64,000 nt of DNA from Microbacterium paraoxydans (GCF_900105335.1 NZ_LT629770.1:3038001-3102000); one strand, 5' to 3'; counted from the stretch's first letter, positions 17,309 to 25,424 are shown. The notes: generated by a model from the letters alone, not told the origin. Numbers and translations are program-made.

Positions 17309-18856
17309 GTGCCTCAGAACAGCACTGTGCCCAAGATCCTGATCGTCGGCGGAGGGTACGCAGGTTTCTACACCGCGTGGAAGCTCGAGAAGCATCTGCG
17401 CAAGGGCGAGGCCGACGTGACCATGGTCGACCCGCTGCCGTACATGACGTACCAGCCGTTCCTCCCCGAGGTCGCCGCGGGCTCCATCGAGGCCCGTCAC
17501 TCGGTGGTCGCGCACCGCCGTCACCTCAAGCGCACCCACGTGCTCACCGCCAAGGTGACCAACATCAACCACGCGCAGAAGGTCGCCACCATCACGCCGC
17601 CCGTCGGCGAGCCGTACGAGTTCGCGTACGACCAGATCGTCGTCACCGCGGGCGCCGTCTCGCGCACGTTCCCGATCCCCGGCATCGCCGATAACGCCAT
17701 CGGGCTCAAGACGATCGAAGAGGCCGTCGCCATCCGTGACAAGGTCATGTCGAACTTCGACAAGGCTGCCTCCCTCCCCGCCGGTCCCGAGCGCGACCGC
17801 CTGCTGACCGTCGTCGTCGTCGGCGGCGGCTTCGCCGGCATCGAGGTCTTCGCGGAGCTCCGCTCCCTCGCGTCCTCGCTGGTGAGCAAGTACCCGCAGC
17901 TGTCCTTCGAGGACACCCACTTCCACCTCATCGAGGCCATGGGGCGGATCATGCCCGAGGTCTCGTTGAAGACGAGCGAGTGGGTGCTGAAGGACCTCGC
18001 CAAGCGCGGGGCCAACGTCCACCTCGACACCCAGGTCACGGGTGCCGTCGACGGCAACGTCGAGCTCTCCACCGGCGAGGTCATCCCGACGGACGTCATC
18101 GTGTGGACCGCCGGTGTCATGGCCAACCCGACCGTCGTGCGCGGCGGTGATCTGCCGGTGGAGGAGCGCGGTCGCATCCAGACCCGCGCGGACCTTCGCG
18201 TCGGCACGCCCGAGGCGTTCGTCGAGGGTGCCTGGGCCGCGGGTGACGTCTCGGCCGTTCCCGACCTCTCGGGCGGCGGCGTCGGCGGCTTCTGCGTCCC
18301 GAACGCACAGCACGCCGTGCGCCAGGCGAAGCTCCTGGCCAAGAACGTCGTCGCCGTGCTCCGCGGCGAGGACCCCAAGGAGTACTTCCACAAGAACCTC
18401 GGCGCTGTCGCAGGTCTCGGCCTGTACAACGGTGTCTTCCAGTCCGGCAAGATCGCGCTGAAGGGCTTCATCGCCTGGCTCGCGCACCGTGGCTACCACG
18501 GTCTCGCCATGCCGACGTGGGAGCGCAAGTGGCGCGTGCTCTGGGGCTGGTGGAACAACCTGTGGCTGGGCCGCGACCTCGTGAACCTGCAGACGGTGCA
18601 GAACCCGCGGTACGTCTTCGAGGAGTTCGCCGCTCGCCCGCGTCCCGCGGCACCTGCGGACGCGGCCCCCGCGTCGGCCGCTCCGGCCGCGAAGGCGCCG
18701 CGCGCCGAGAAGCCGGCTGCTGCGCCTGCGGCGGAGACGCCGGCGGAGATCAAGAAGCCGGCGGCCAAGAAGCCGGCGGCCAAGAAGGCTCCGGCCGCCA
18801 AGAAGGCTCCGGCCGCGTCGGCGGATGACTCGGTGGAGACCGCCGCGGTGAAGTGA
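17309..18856 (+). CDS. ndh: Type II NADH dehydrogenase with a Lys/Ala/Pro-rich C-terminal tail
   Basis: Single-subunit, non-proton-pumping NADH:quinone oxidoreductase at the inner face of the membrane. Two dinucleotide-binding motifs are present: VGGGYAGFYTAWKLE near the N-terminus for FAD, and VVVGGGFAGIEVFAEL in the middle for NADH. AWAAGDVSAVPDLS and the substrate-side segment around PNAQHAVRQAKLLAKN are also typical. The GTG start has a GAGGAG site 11 nt upstream. The 515-residue product is longer than the usual 390-460 because the last 75 residues are a low-complexity Ala/Pro/Lys tail with KKPAAKKPAAKKAPAAKK-type repeats resembling histone H1 tails. A hairpin follows the stop. Confidence 0.93.
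   Translation: MPQNSTVPKILIVGGGYAGFYTAWKLEKHLRKGEADVTMVDPLPYMTYQPFLPEVAAGSIEARHSVVAHRRHLKRTHVLTAKVTNINHAQKVATITPPVGEPYEFAYDQIVVTAGAVSRTFPIPGIADNAIGLKTIEEAVAIRDKVMSNFDKAASLPAGPERDRLLTVVVVGGGFAGIEVFAELRSLASSLVSKYPQLSFEDTHFHLIEAMGRIMPEVSLKTSEWVLKDLAKRGANVHLDTQVTGAVDGNVELSTGEVIPTDVIVWTAGVMANPTVVRGGDLPVEERGRIQTRADLRVGTPEAFVEGAWAAGDVSAVPDLSGGGVGGFCVPNAQHAVRQAKLLAKNVVAVLRGEDPKEYFHKNLGAVAGLGLYNGVFQSGKIALKGFIAWLAHRGYHGLAMPTWERKWRVLWGWWNNLWLGRDLVNLQTVQNPRYVFEEFAARPRPAAPADAAPASAAPAAKAPRAEKPAAAPAAETPAEIKKPAAKKPAAKKAPAAKKAPAASADDSVETAAVK
18752..18816 (+). repeat. Tandem repeat in the ndh tail
   Basis: A 15-bp unit AAGAAGCCGGCGGCC occurs twice in tandem (18752-18781), followed by two related 18-bp units beginning AAGAAGGCTCCGGCC. 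All are in frame and encode KKPAA and KKAPAA repeats. Confidence 0.75.
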
Positions 18857-18876
18857 CCGCACGGTTCTGAGAGGAG

Positions 18877-18903
18877 GGCCCCGAGCGCACGAGCGCCGGG
18901 GCC
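18877..18903 (+). terminator. Hairpin after ndh
   Basis: GGCCCCG-GCGC pairs with GCGC-CGGGGCC around an ACGA loop with one bulged A, giving an 11-bp stem. It is followed by TTCTCCGTTCC. It lies 21 bp after the ndh stop codon. Confidence 0.65.
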
Positions 18904-18929
18904 TTCTCCGTTCCCGGCCGGAGCGCGAG

Positions 18930-18959
18930 TTGGCGACGTAACATCTCACATTGTACGCT
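18930..18959 (+). promoter_or_regulatory. Sigma-A-type promoter
   Basis: TTGGCG (18930-18935) and TACGCT (18954-18959) are separated by 18 bp, pointing at the gene that starts at 19021. The implied leader is about 55 nt and contains the ribosome-binding site GGGAGGAGG. Confidence 0.55.
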
Positions 18960-19020
18960 CGCAGAGTGCTCGGGAGGGGCGTCTACCACGCAACCCCGGA
19001 CGACGCTGGGAGGAGGTCCG

Positions 19021-20094
19021 GTGAGCGCGCAGGGGGGAGAGCCGCCGACGGTCAGTGTGTCGATCCGGGCGGCTTCGGGCCAGGAGAGGCGCGCAGAGCA
19101 GCTCGCGGAACAACTCGACGGTGCTTTCGTCCGCATCTGCCGAACGGGGGCGGATGCCGGAGCCTTCGCCGAGGCGTGGCAGCCGTGGACCCGACGGGCG
19201 ACCCACCACATGGTCCTGGACGCCGCAGTGCGCCCGCACCCGCGTCTCGTCGCGCAGGTGCACGAAGCCGTGGGAGGACGGCCCAGGGCCGCCCTGCGGT
19301 TCTTCACCCCCGGAGACGGCTATGCCTCGCACGCCCTCCGGCTGGCGGCTTTCGCCGGCTATCCGTGGCTCCTGCCGCCCGGACCCGATCCGACGTCGAT
19401 CGCCGTGGTGCTGCCGATTCCCGAGGCGGCGGAGTTCGCCCGTTCCGTCCCGGCGGGCGACGACACTCCTGAGGGCGTGCTGCTCCAGCGGTTCGCGGAG
19501 GAGCGAGGACTCGCCCTGCTCGCGAGCACAGCCGATCTCGTGCAACGCGACGGGCCGGGGGCGCACGCTCCGGCCACCGCCTTCCTGCCCGCCGCGGTCG
19601 CCCCCGCGGAGTGGTGGCGACGGGACACGCTCCAGGCGCCATCGCTGATCCCTGTGGTGCATCTGCGAGACGGGCAGCCGCTGTCGTACGAGGCTGTGCC
19701 GGGTACGTCGGACGGCTGGCGGCTTCGTCCGCGCCGAGATGTGCCGACACCGCACGCCCGCCGGTTCGCGCGGGTGATGCACGAACGGCTTCTGGGCACG
19801 GAGGTCGCTCGCAGCCACCTCCGGGCGGCGGCTGTACTCCTCGGCGTGGCGGGAGTGTTGCGCGACCAGCTCCTCCTCGCAGCGGCGTGGGGGCGGCCGT
19901 CCGAGGGGTTCGGCGCGGCCGTAGCCCGGGAATCGGCGGCGACCCTCGCACTCGGGACGCTGGCGGAGGCCGTTCCGGCAGCGCGTCGTCCGGACGGTGC
20001 GGCGGAGCTCCGGGAGACGTTCGAGGCGCTGTACGAGGAGATGACCGCCATCCTCCGCGGATCGCCCCGGCCGGAGCATGGAGCCGATCCATAG
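19021..20094 (+). CDS. Uncharacterised protein, possibly related to GT-A-type glycosyltransferases
   Basis: A 357-residue soluble protein that I cannot assign firmly. Its first 110 residues read like the start of a GT-A-type fold: VSVSIRAASGQERRAEQLAEQL, then ATHHMVLDAAVRPHPRLVAQVHEAVGGRPRAALRFF. In related actinobacterial proteins this position usually has an acidic DD pair after the VL. Here it is DAA, so any metal-dependent transfer chemistry is doubtful. The C-terminal half is helical. The GTG has a strong GGGAGGAGG site and a good upstream promoter. It is followed by the manganese riboswitch, which belongs to the next gene. Confidence 0.6.
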   Translation: MSAQGGEPPTVSVSIRAASGQERRAEQLAEQLDGAFVRICRTGADAGAFAEAWQPWTRRATHHMVLDAAVRPHPRLVAQVHEAVGGRPRAALRFFTPGDGYASHALRLAAFAGYPWLLPPGPDPTSIAVVLPIPEAAEFARSVPAGDDTPEGVLLQRFAEERGLALLASTADLVQRDGPGAHAPATAFLPAAVAPAEWWRRDTLQAPSLIPVVHLRDGQPLSYEAVPGTSDGWRLRPRRDVPTPHARRFARVMHERLLGTEVARSHLRAAAVLLGVAGVLRDQLLLAAAWGRPSEGFGAAVARESAATLALGTLAEAVPAARRPDGAAELRETFEALYEEMTAILRGSPRPEHGADP

Positions 20095-20115
20095 GCCGCC
20101 TCACTAGCGTGTGGA

Positions 20116-20216
20116 GGGCAAGGGGAGTACTCCCGTCTGCAGCGAGGTCGTCATGACGGGCATGTCATCGTGCCCCGGCCCGCTGGCCCGCGAGGGTGGA
20201 GGAGACCTTGGCGCCC
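20116..20216 (+). ncRNA. yybP-ykoY manganese riboswitch
   Basis: The element matches the Mn2+ aptamer in sequence and structure. P1 is formed by GGGC (20116-20119) plus AAGG (20120-20123) with CCTT (20206-20209) plus GCCC (20213-20216). The signature GGGGAGTA lies at 20122-20129 and the partner loop AGACCTT at 20203-20209. P3 pairs CAGCG and GGTC (20140-20149, one bulged A) with GGCC and CGCTG (20177-20185). The inner hairpin GGGCA/TGCCC (20158-20175) sits between GTCATGAC and CCGG, as in the Lactococcus lactis aptamer. A -10-like TAGCGT at 20105-20110 would start transcription at about 20117. It precedes the gene at 20292 by 75 nt. Confidence 0.9.
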
Positions 20217-20291
20217 GCATCGCGGGCTGCCCGGAACCTTGCGTCGACCGACGTCGCGGAGAACGGCGGCCCGTCCCACGAACGGACCCCC

Positions 20292-21164
20292 ATGTCGAAA
20301 CTCTCCCGCCTGATCCGCCTCGCCACCGACGCCCTCGATGCGAAGGGTGCGAGCCCCGCCGCGAGGGGCGGGGAGGGCTCCCGTTCCTCGACGGATTGGA
20401 GCGGGATGATCCGTGGCGCCGTGGATGCCGTCCGTGGCCCCGGTGCCGAGGGGCCGCGCCCGAACGCCCCGTCTCCCGCCTCGTCGTCGGCCGGCGGCCC
20501 TGCCGCGGGGCGACCGTCGACCTCGTACGCGCCGCCGCCTGCCCCCGGTTCCGGTGGTCGGCCGGACACCTCCGCGGCGGACCGTGCGGCCATCGCCCGG
20601 TACGACTACCTCCTGCAGACGGCGGACCCGCACCGCGTCGAGCAGATCCATCGCGAGGCCTTCGCCCGTCTCACGCCGTCGCAGCGGGAGCAGGTCGAGG
20701 CCCGCATGCGAGCCGAGCTCCCCGCCGAAGAGCGACCGCGCTCCTCCTCCGCGGACGACCTCGCCCGCGCGGCGGGCCGCGCCGAGGCGATGCAGCCGGG
20801 CCGTCTGCGCGGCCTCCTCTCCCGGGTCCGGGGCGCCGGCGCGGGTGGGGCCGCGGTCGCCGCCGGCGGTGCGGCGGTCGGCCTGCTGGGTGTGGTGGCC
20901 GGCGGGGCCGTCCTGAGCACCGTGGCGGCACCCCTCCTGGAACAGGCTGCAGGCCTCGGGGTGGACTTCGACGCATGGGCGCAGGGCATCGACATCGACG
21001 CCCTCGCCTCCGGCGTCGACGTCGATGCGCTGGCCGGTGGCGCCGACGAGATGCTCGGCTCGGCCGGCGAGGCCGTCTCGGGACTCGGCGAGACGGCGAC
21101 CGGCTGGGGAGAGCGGCTCGGCGATCTCGGCATCCCGGGGATCGGCGACATCCTCGGCCGCTGA
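20292..21164 (+). CDS. Uncharacterised protein downstream of the Mn2+ riboswitch
   Basis: A 290-residue protein of unknown function. It has a basic N-terminus (MSKLSRLIRLATDALDAKG), a long Pro/Gly/Ser-rich linker to about residue 95, and a conserved-looking helical block RYDYLLQTADPHRVEQIHREAFARL...EQVEARMRAELP. A Gly/Ala-rich hydrophobic segment follows (about 185-220, likely one membrane hairpin), then a Gly/Asp-rich C-terminus with DIDALASGVDVDALAGG. Relatives in actinobacteria are sometimes labelled cation-transporting ATPase, but no ATPase motif is present. Control by manganese implies a role in Mn2+ handling, which is inference. I chose the ATG at 20292 because the frame upstream runs through the riboswitch. 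Confidence 0.7.
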   Translation: MSKLSRLIRLATDALDAKGASPAARGGEGSRSSTDWSGMIRGAVDAVRGPGAEGPRPNAPSPASSSAGGPAAGRPSTSYAPPPAPGSGGRPDTSAADRAAIARYDYLLQTADPHRVEQIHREAFARLTPSQREQVEARMRAELPAEERPRSSSADDLARAAGRAEAMQPGRLRGLLSRVRGAGAGGAAVAAGGAAVGLLGVVAGGAVLSTVAAPLLEQAAGLGVDFDAWAQGIDIDALASGVDVDALAGGADEMLGSAGEAVSGLGETATGWGERLGDLGIPGIGDILGR

Positions 21165-21168
21165 CGGG

Positions 21169-21241
21169 TGCCCCCGCTGGGACTCGAACCCAGACTGAAG
21201 CGATTTTAAGTCGCCTGCCTCTGCCATTGGGCTACGGGGGC
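21169..21241 (-). tRNA. tRNA with anticodon UAA (Leu by codon), short variable arm
   Basis: The 73-nt cloverleaf is complete on the reverse strand. It has a perfect 7-bp acceptor stem (GCCCCCG/CGGGGGC), a D arm with GG in the loop, anticodon stem GGCGA/TCGCT around the loop CTTAAAA, a 5-nt variable region TCAGT, a T arm CTGGG-TTCGAGT-CCCAG, and discriminator A. The anticodon at positions 34-36 is TAA (21208-21206), reading the leucine codon UUA. Bacterial leucine tRNAs normally have a long variable arm, which this one lacks. CCA is not encoded. It begins 5 bp from the convergent stop of the preceding gene. Confidence 0.88.
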
Positions 21242-21306
21242 CGCGCCGCCAGCCTATCGTCGGCGGGGTCGTGACCCGGGCGGGGCTCAGGCCGTAGGGT
21301 GGGGGA

Positions 21307-22551
21307 GTGCTCGACCTCACCGACGAACTGAGCCCCGTCCCGGGTGGCCCTGTGGTCGCCCCCGAATGGGAGGACCCGGGCCGCTACTGGCCGCGCTTGT
21401 CGGCCGCGACCGGGCATCTTCCGGCCCCGGTCGCCGTCATCGATCGGGAGGCGCTGCGCTACAACGCCATGGATCTGCTCGTCCGTGCCGGCGGTCTGCC
21501 GATCCGGGTGGCGTCGAAATCGGTGCGGGTGCGTGCCGTCCTCGATGCCGTGCTGCGCCTCCCCGGATTCCGCGGCATCCTCGCCTTCACGCTCGAGGAA
21601 GCCCTCTGGCTCGCCGAGACGCACGACGACATCGTGCTGGGCTATCCGACCGTGGACCGGGCCGCCCTCGAACGGCTCTGCGCCGACGAAGAGGCCGCTC
21701 AGCGCATCACCCTCATGATCGACGACCCCGTGCACCTCGACGTCGTCGACAGCGTGGTGGCCCCCTCGGCGCGCCTGGAGCTCCGGGTGGCGATCGACGT
21801 CGACGCGTCCTGGCGATCGCCGCTGCTCGGGCACATCGGCGTCCGCCGGTCGGCTCTCTTCTCCGCAGGCGAGGTCGCGGCGTTCGCGCGGAAGGTCGTG
21901 GCACGCCCCGGCTTCCGCCTCGTGGGATTGCAGATGTATGACGCCCAGATCGCCGGACAGGGGGACGCCGGCCCCGATGGGCCGCTGATCCGCCGCGTTC
22001 AGGCCCGCTCGCGCGAAGAGCTGCGGGAGCGGCGGGCGCAGATCGTCGCCGCGGTCGGTGCGGTGACGTCCCTCGAGTTCCTCAACGGCGGGGGTACCGG
22101 CTCCCTCGAGTTCAGCGGCAGCGACGAGTCCCTCACCGAGGCCAGCGCGGGCAGCGGCCTGCTCGGAGGGCACCTGTTCGACGGCTACCGATCCTTCCAC
22201 CCGGCGCCGGCTGCGGCTTTCGCCTTCGACGTCGTGCGCCGTCCTGCGGCCGACATCGCCACGGTGCTGGGCGGCGGCTGGATCGCCTCCGGGCCCGCGG
22301 TCGCCTCGCGGCAGCCGCGCCCGGTATGGCCGGCGAACCTCCGCACGCTTCCGCGGGAGGCGGCAGGCGAGGTGCAGACGCCGCTGCAAGGACCGAGCGC
22401 CGCGACGCTCGGCGTCGGCGATCGCGTCTGGTTCCGTCATGCGAAGAGCGGCGAACCGGCCGAGCGCATCGCCGCCTACCATCTCGTGTCCGGCGACGAG
22501 GTCATCGACGAGCTGCCGACGTACCGCGGCGAGGGGAAGGCGTTCCTGTGA
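21307..22551 (+). CDS. Fold-type III PLP enzyme (amino-acid deaminase/aldolase, alanine racemase-like N-domain)
   Basis: A 414-residue PLP enzyme of the alanine racemase/D-threonine aldolase fold. The PLP lysine is in LPIRVASKSVRVRAV, followed by GILAFTLEEALWLAETHDDIVLGYP and the phosphate-binding LEFLNGGGTGSLE. Actinobacterial relatives are annotated as amino acid deaminase/aldolase, but the substrate is not known. The GTG start follows TAGGGT by 6 nt. The stop overlaps the next gene by GTGA, so the two enzymes form an operon. Confidence 0.85.
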   Translation: MLDLTDELSPVPGGPVVAPEWEDPGRYWPRLSAATGHLPAPVAVIDREALRYNAMDLLVRAGGLPIRVASKSVRVRAVLDAVLRLPGFRGILAFTLEEALWLAETHDDIVLGYPTVDRAALERLCADEEAAQRITLMIDDPVHLDVVDSVVAPSARLELRVAIDVDASWRSPLLGHIGVRRSALFSAGEVAAFARKVVARPGFRLVGLQMYDAQIAGQGDAGPDGPLIRRVQARSREELRERRAQIVAAVGAVTSLEFLNGGGTGSLEFSGSDESLTEASAGSGLLGGHLFDGYRSFHPAPAAAFAFDVVRRPAADIATVLGGGWIASGPAVASRQPRPVWPANLRTLPREAAGEVQTPLQGPSAATLGVGDRVWFRHAKSGEPAERIAAYHLVSGDEVIDELPTYRGEGKAFL

Positions 22552-23861
22552 CGAGAATCGGCGGCACCTGGCAGAACTGGGGCCGGTCGGCGTCGGTGCG
22601 CCCGGTCCGAGTCGAGCGGCCGCGCAGTCCTGAGGGCGTGCAACGTGCCGTGCGGGCAGCGGTGCGACAGGGACTCACGGTCAAAGCGGTCGGCGCCGGT
22701 CACAGCTTCACAGGGATCGCCGTCGCTCCCGGTGTCCTCCTGGAGCTCGACGACCTGCAGGGACTCGTATCCGCGGACGCAGCGAGCGGGCGTGTCACGC
22801 TCCTCGCCGGCACCCGGCTGCACCGTATCCCCGGGCTGCTGGCGCGCTATGGACTCGCGATGGAGAACCTCGGCGACATCGACCGGCAGTCCATCGCCGG
22901 GGCGATCTCCACAGGCACCCATGGGACCGGCGCGGGCTTCGGCGGGCTCGCCACGCAGGTGGTCGGGGTGACTCTGATCACCGCGGACGGCGAGTTCCTC
23001 CGCATCGACGAAGCCCACAGCCCCGAGCTGCTGCCCGCGGTCGCCGTGGGGCTGGGAGCGCTCGGCATCATCGTCGAGGTGACGTTGCAGTGCGTGCCGA
23101 CGTTCGTGATGCATGCGATCGACGAACCCGTGCCGATGGAGGAGGTCCTCTCCACGATCGATGAGCGCGTCGCCGCGGCCGATCACTTCGAGTTCTACTG
23201 GTTCCCGCACACCGACGTCGCGCTGACCAAGCGCCAAACGCGTCTGCCGGAGTCGACGCGACGCCGGCCCCTTTCTCCCGTGGGCCGATGGGTGGACGAG
23301 ACGCTGCTCGCGAACGGCGTGTATCGCGTCGTCTGTGCGGCGGGACGGGCTGTTCCGGCGATCACGCCTCCGTTCAACCGGCTCGCGGTACGACTCACCG
23401 GGGACCGCGAGTACACCGACCTGTCGAACCGCGTGCTCACCCAGAGCAGGACGGTGCGATTCCGTGAGATGGAGTACGCGCTCCCGGCGGCGGACGTCGT
23501 GCCCGCGTTCCGCGCTCTCCAGGACCTCATCGACCAGCGCGGCTGGCGGATCGAGTTCCCGGTGGAGGTGCGGTTCGCGGCGGCCGACGACCGCTGGCTC
23601 TCGACCGCGTACGGTCGCGAGACCGCCTACATCGCGGTCCACCGGTACTGGCGGGCGGACCCGACCGCCTACTTCGGGGCGGTGGAGGAGATCATGAGCG
23701 CGCACGGCGGTCGCCCGCATTGGGGGAAGCTGCACACGCTCACGCACGAGACGCTGCGGGAGCGGTATCCGCGCTTCGAGGACTTCGTGGCGCTGCGCGA
23801 CCGCCTCGATCCGGACCGCCGATTCTCGAACCGTCACCTGGAACGCGTGCTCGGGCGCTGA
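22548..23861 (+). CDS. FAD-linked sugar-1,4-lactone oxidase (D-arabinono-1,4-lactone oxidase family)
   Basis: A 437-residue flavoprotein of the VAO/PCMH fold with an ALO-type C-terminus. The N-terminal FAD domain shows VKAVGAGHSFTGIAVAPGVLLELDDL and the loop SIAGAISTGTHGTGAGFGGLATQVVG. The C-terminus has the family signature around PHWGKLHTLTHETLRERYPRFEDFVALRDRLDPDRRFSNRHLERVLG. Relatives oxidise aldonolactones or alditols with O2, but the substrate here is unknown. It is translationally coupled to the preceding PLP enzyme by a GTGA overlap, and that pairing recurs in actinobacteria. Confidence 0.9.
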   Translation: MTRIGGTWQNWGRSASVRPVRVERPRSPEGVQRAVRAAVRQGLTVKAVGAGHSFTGIAVAPGVLLELDDLQGLVSADAASGRVTLLAGTRLHRIPGLLARYGLAMENLGDIDRQSIAGAISTGTHGTGAGFGGLATQVVGVTLITADGEFLRIDEAHSPELLPAVAVGLGALGIIVEVTLQCVPTFVMHAIDEPVPMEEVLSTIDERVAAADHFEFYWFPHTDVALTKRQTRLPESTRRRPLSPVGRWVDETLLANGVYRVVCAAGRAVPAITPPFNRLAVRLTGDREYTDLSNRVLTQSRTVRFREMEYALPAADVVPAFRALQDLIDQRGWRIEFPVEVRFAAADDRWLSTAYGRETAYIAVHRYWRADPTAYFGAVEEIMSAHGGRPHWGKLHTLTHETLRERYPRFEDFVALRDRLDPDRRFSNRHLERVLGR

Positions 23862-23948
23862 TCGAGTGGGGCCGGAGACTCTCGTCCCCAGTCCACGTGC
23901 AGGCACCGCGTCTAGGATGAGAGAAATACGGGAAAGGGTGGGGCACTG

Positions 23949-24515
23949 ATGGAATGGCTCGTGCCGGTACTGATCGTCGTCGGGGTGATCCTGCTCGTCG
24001 GCGTGTATCTCTGGGCGACGTACAACTCGCTGGTGCAGCTGAACGTCCGTGTGGACGAAGCCTGGAGCGGCATCACCGTCCAGCTCAAGCGCCGGGCCGA
24101 CCTCATCCCGAATCTCATCGAGACGGTCAAGGGCTACGCCTCGCACGAGAAGGCGGTGTTCGAGAACGTCACCCGCGCCCGCGCCGAGACCCTCTCCGCC
24201 GGCAGTCCCGGCGAGGCGGGGATCGCCGAGGGGCACCTGCAGCAGGCCCTGCGCAGCCTCTTCGCGGTGGCCGAGGCCTACCCGCAGCTGCAGGCCAGCC
24301 AGAACTTCCTCCAGCTTCAGCAGGCCGTCGTCGACACCGAGGACAAGATCCAGGCCGCGCGGCGCTTCTACAACGGCGGCGTCCGCGAGCTCAACACCAA
24401 GATCAAGGTGTTCCCCAACAACCTCTTCGCCAAGGGGCTCGGCTTCACCGAGCGCGAGTTCTTCGAGGTCGCCGACAGCGGCGCCATCTCCGAGCCTCCG
24501 CGCGTGCAGTTCTGA
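23949..24515 (+). CDS. LemA-family membrane protein
   Basis: A 188-residue protein with one N-terminal membrane segment (about residues 5-25) followed by the all-helical LemA domain. Conserved segments are YNSLVQLNVRVDEAWSGITVQLKRRADLIPNLIETVKGYASHE, LRSLFAVAEAYPQLQASQNFLQLQ, and the C-terminal ARRFYNGGVRELNTKIKVFPNNLFA. The function of LemA proteins is not settled. A TAGGAT hexamer at 23914-23919 lies about 30 nt upstream. No TPM-domain or htpX partner is adjacent. The transcript ends in a hairpin shared with the convergent gene. Confidence 0.92.
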   Translation: MEWLVPVLIVVGVILLVGVYLWATYNSLVQLNVRVDEAWSGITVQLKRRADLIPNLIETVKGYASHEKAVFENVTRARAETLSAGSPGEAGIAEGHLQQALRSLFAVAEAYPQLQASQNFLQLQQAVVDTEDKIQAARRFYNGGVRELNTKIKVFPNNLFAKGLGFTEREFFEVADSGAISEPPRVQF

Positions 24516-24517
24516 TC

Positions 24518-24545
24518 CTCGCCCTCACCACACGGTGAGGGCGAG
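24518..24545. terminator. Bidirectional hairpin between lemA and the convergent gene
   Basis: CTCGCCCTCACC (24518-24529) and GGTGAGGGCGAG (24534-24545) form a perfect 12-bp stem with an ACAC loop. The stem contains the last codons and stop of the reverse-strand gene ending at 24525. Confidence 0.75.
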
Positions 24546-25424
24546 TTCGTCTGCGGTGATGTCCACGCCACCGCGCACGCTCCACGCGGTGCTGCGGTAG
24601 GTGACCGTGCGCGCGTCGCCGTCCTGGCCGGTGCCGGTCACGGTCGCCTCGAGGATGCCGTCGTCCGCGGAGAACGCGGTCGGGGTGAGCACCACCGCAG
24701 GGAACCGTTCGACACGGAACGCGATGTCGGAGATCTCTCGGAACTCCGTCCCCCACGGGATCCGGATGCCGCAGTCGTCGGGGACCGCGGTGCCGTCGGC
24801 GGTGCAGGTCTTCAGGTAGGCCTCGAGCTGGGTCTGCGCGGCCTCCGTCGCCTCCGGCCGGAGCTCGGCGGTCACGCTCGCGGTCGCGTCATCCCCGGGG
24901 AGCACGACGGCGTCGGTCGTGCCGGTCAGCAGGGTCCGAGGCGCGGCCGTCACGGGGTACACGCCGGGGAGCAGCGCGGCGTCTTCGTCCACCGGGAGGA
25001 CTGCACCGCCGACCTGCACAGCCGTCCCGATCGTGGTCGTGGTGCGGAGGGCGCCGAGGCCGGAGCCATCGACGGCCCACCCGCCGCTGCCCGGCGTCAG
25101 CCGGAGGTCCGCCTCGTGCTCGTCCCCGTCGAGCCGGAAGCGCACCGTCGCGGACGCGCCACCGTCTCCCTCGCGGACATCGGTGACCTCGGCATCCTGG
25201 ATGGTCGACGACGCTCCGGCGAACGCGGTGAGGGCGGCGTCGGACACCGCGGTCCCGGTCGCCGCGACCGCCTCGGGATCGCCCGACTCCAGTGCGTGGA
25301 GATAGGCCAGCGTTGCTTCCTCCGCCGTGGGCGAGCGGAGCGCGGACAGCCCGAACCACACCGCCCCCGCGACAGCGACGGCTACGATGGCACCGCCCAC
25401 GAGCCACCAGCGACGACGGCTCAC
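24525..25424 (-). CDS. Uncharacterised membrane-anchored extracytoplasmic protein
   Basis: A 299-residue protein with a basic N-terminus and one membrane segment (VGGAIVAVAVAGAVWFGL, about residues 9-26), so the remainder lies outside. The region TAEEATLAYLHALESGDPEAVAATGTAVSD resembles NTF2-like or DUF4878-type modules found in cell-envelope proteins. Two cysteines (TCTADG, DDCGI) may form a disulphide. I do not recognise a function. The GTG start overlaps the stop of the YcaQ-type glycosylase gene by 4 bp, so it is the second gene of that operon, although the products seem unrelated in location. Confidence 0.75.
   Translation of the reverse strand: MSRRRWWLVGGAIVAVAVAGAVWFGLSALRSPTAEEATLAYLHALESGDPEAVAATGTAVSDAALTAFAGASSTIQDAEVTDVREGDGGASATVRFRLDGDEHEADLRLTPGSGGWAVDGSGLGALRTTTTIGTAVQVGGAVLPVDEDAALLPGVYPVTAAPRTLLTGTTDAVVLPGDDATASVTAELRPEATEAAQTQLEAYLKTCTADGTAVPDDCGIRIPWGTEFREISDIAFRVERFPAVVLTPTAFSADDGILEATVTGTGQDGDARTVTYRSTAWSVRGGVDITADELALTVW

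Noticed and set aside
20122..20134. GGGGAGTACTCCC read as a palindromic operator
   Set aside because: The first half is the invariant GGGGAGTA loop of the manganese riboswitch, which accounts for the whole surrounding structure.
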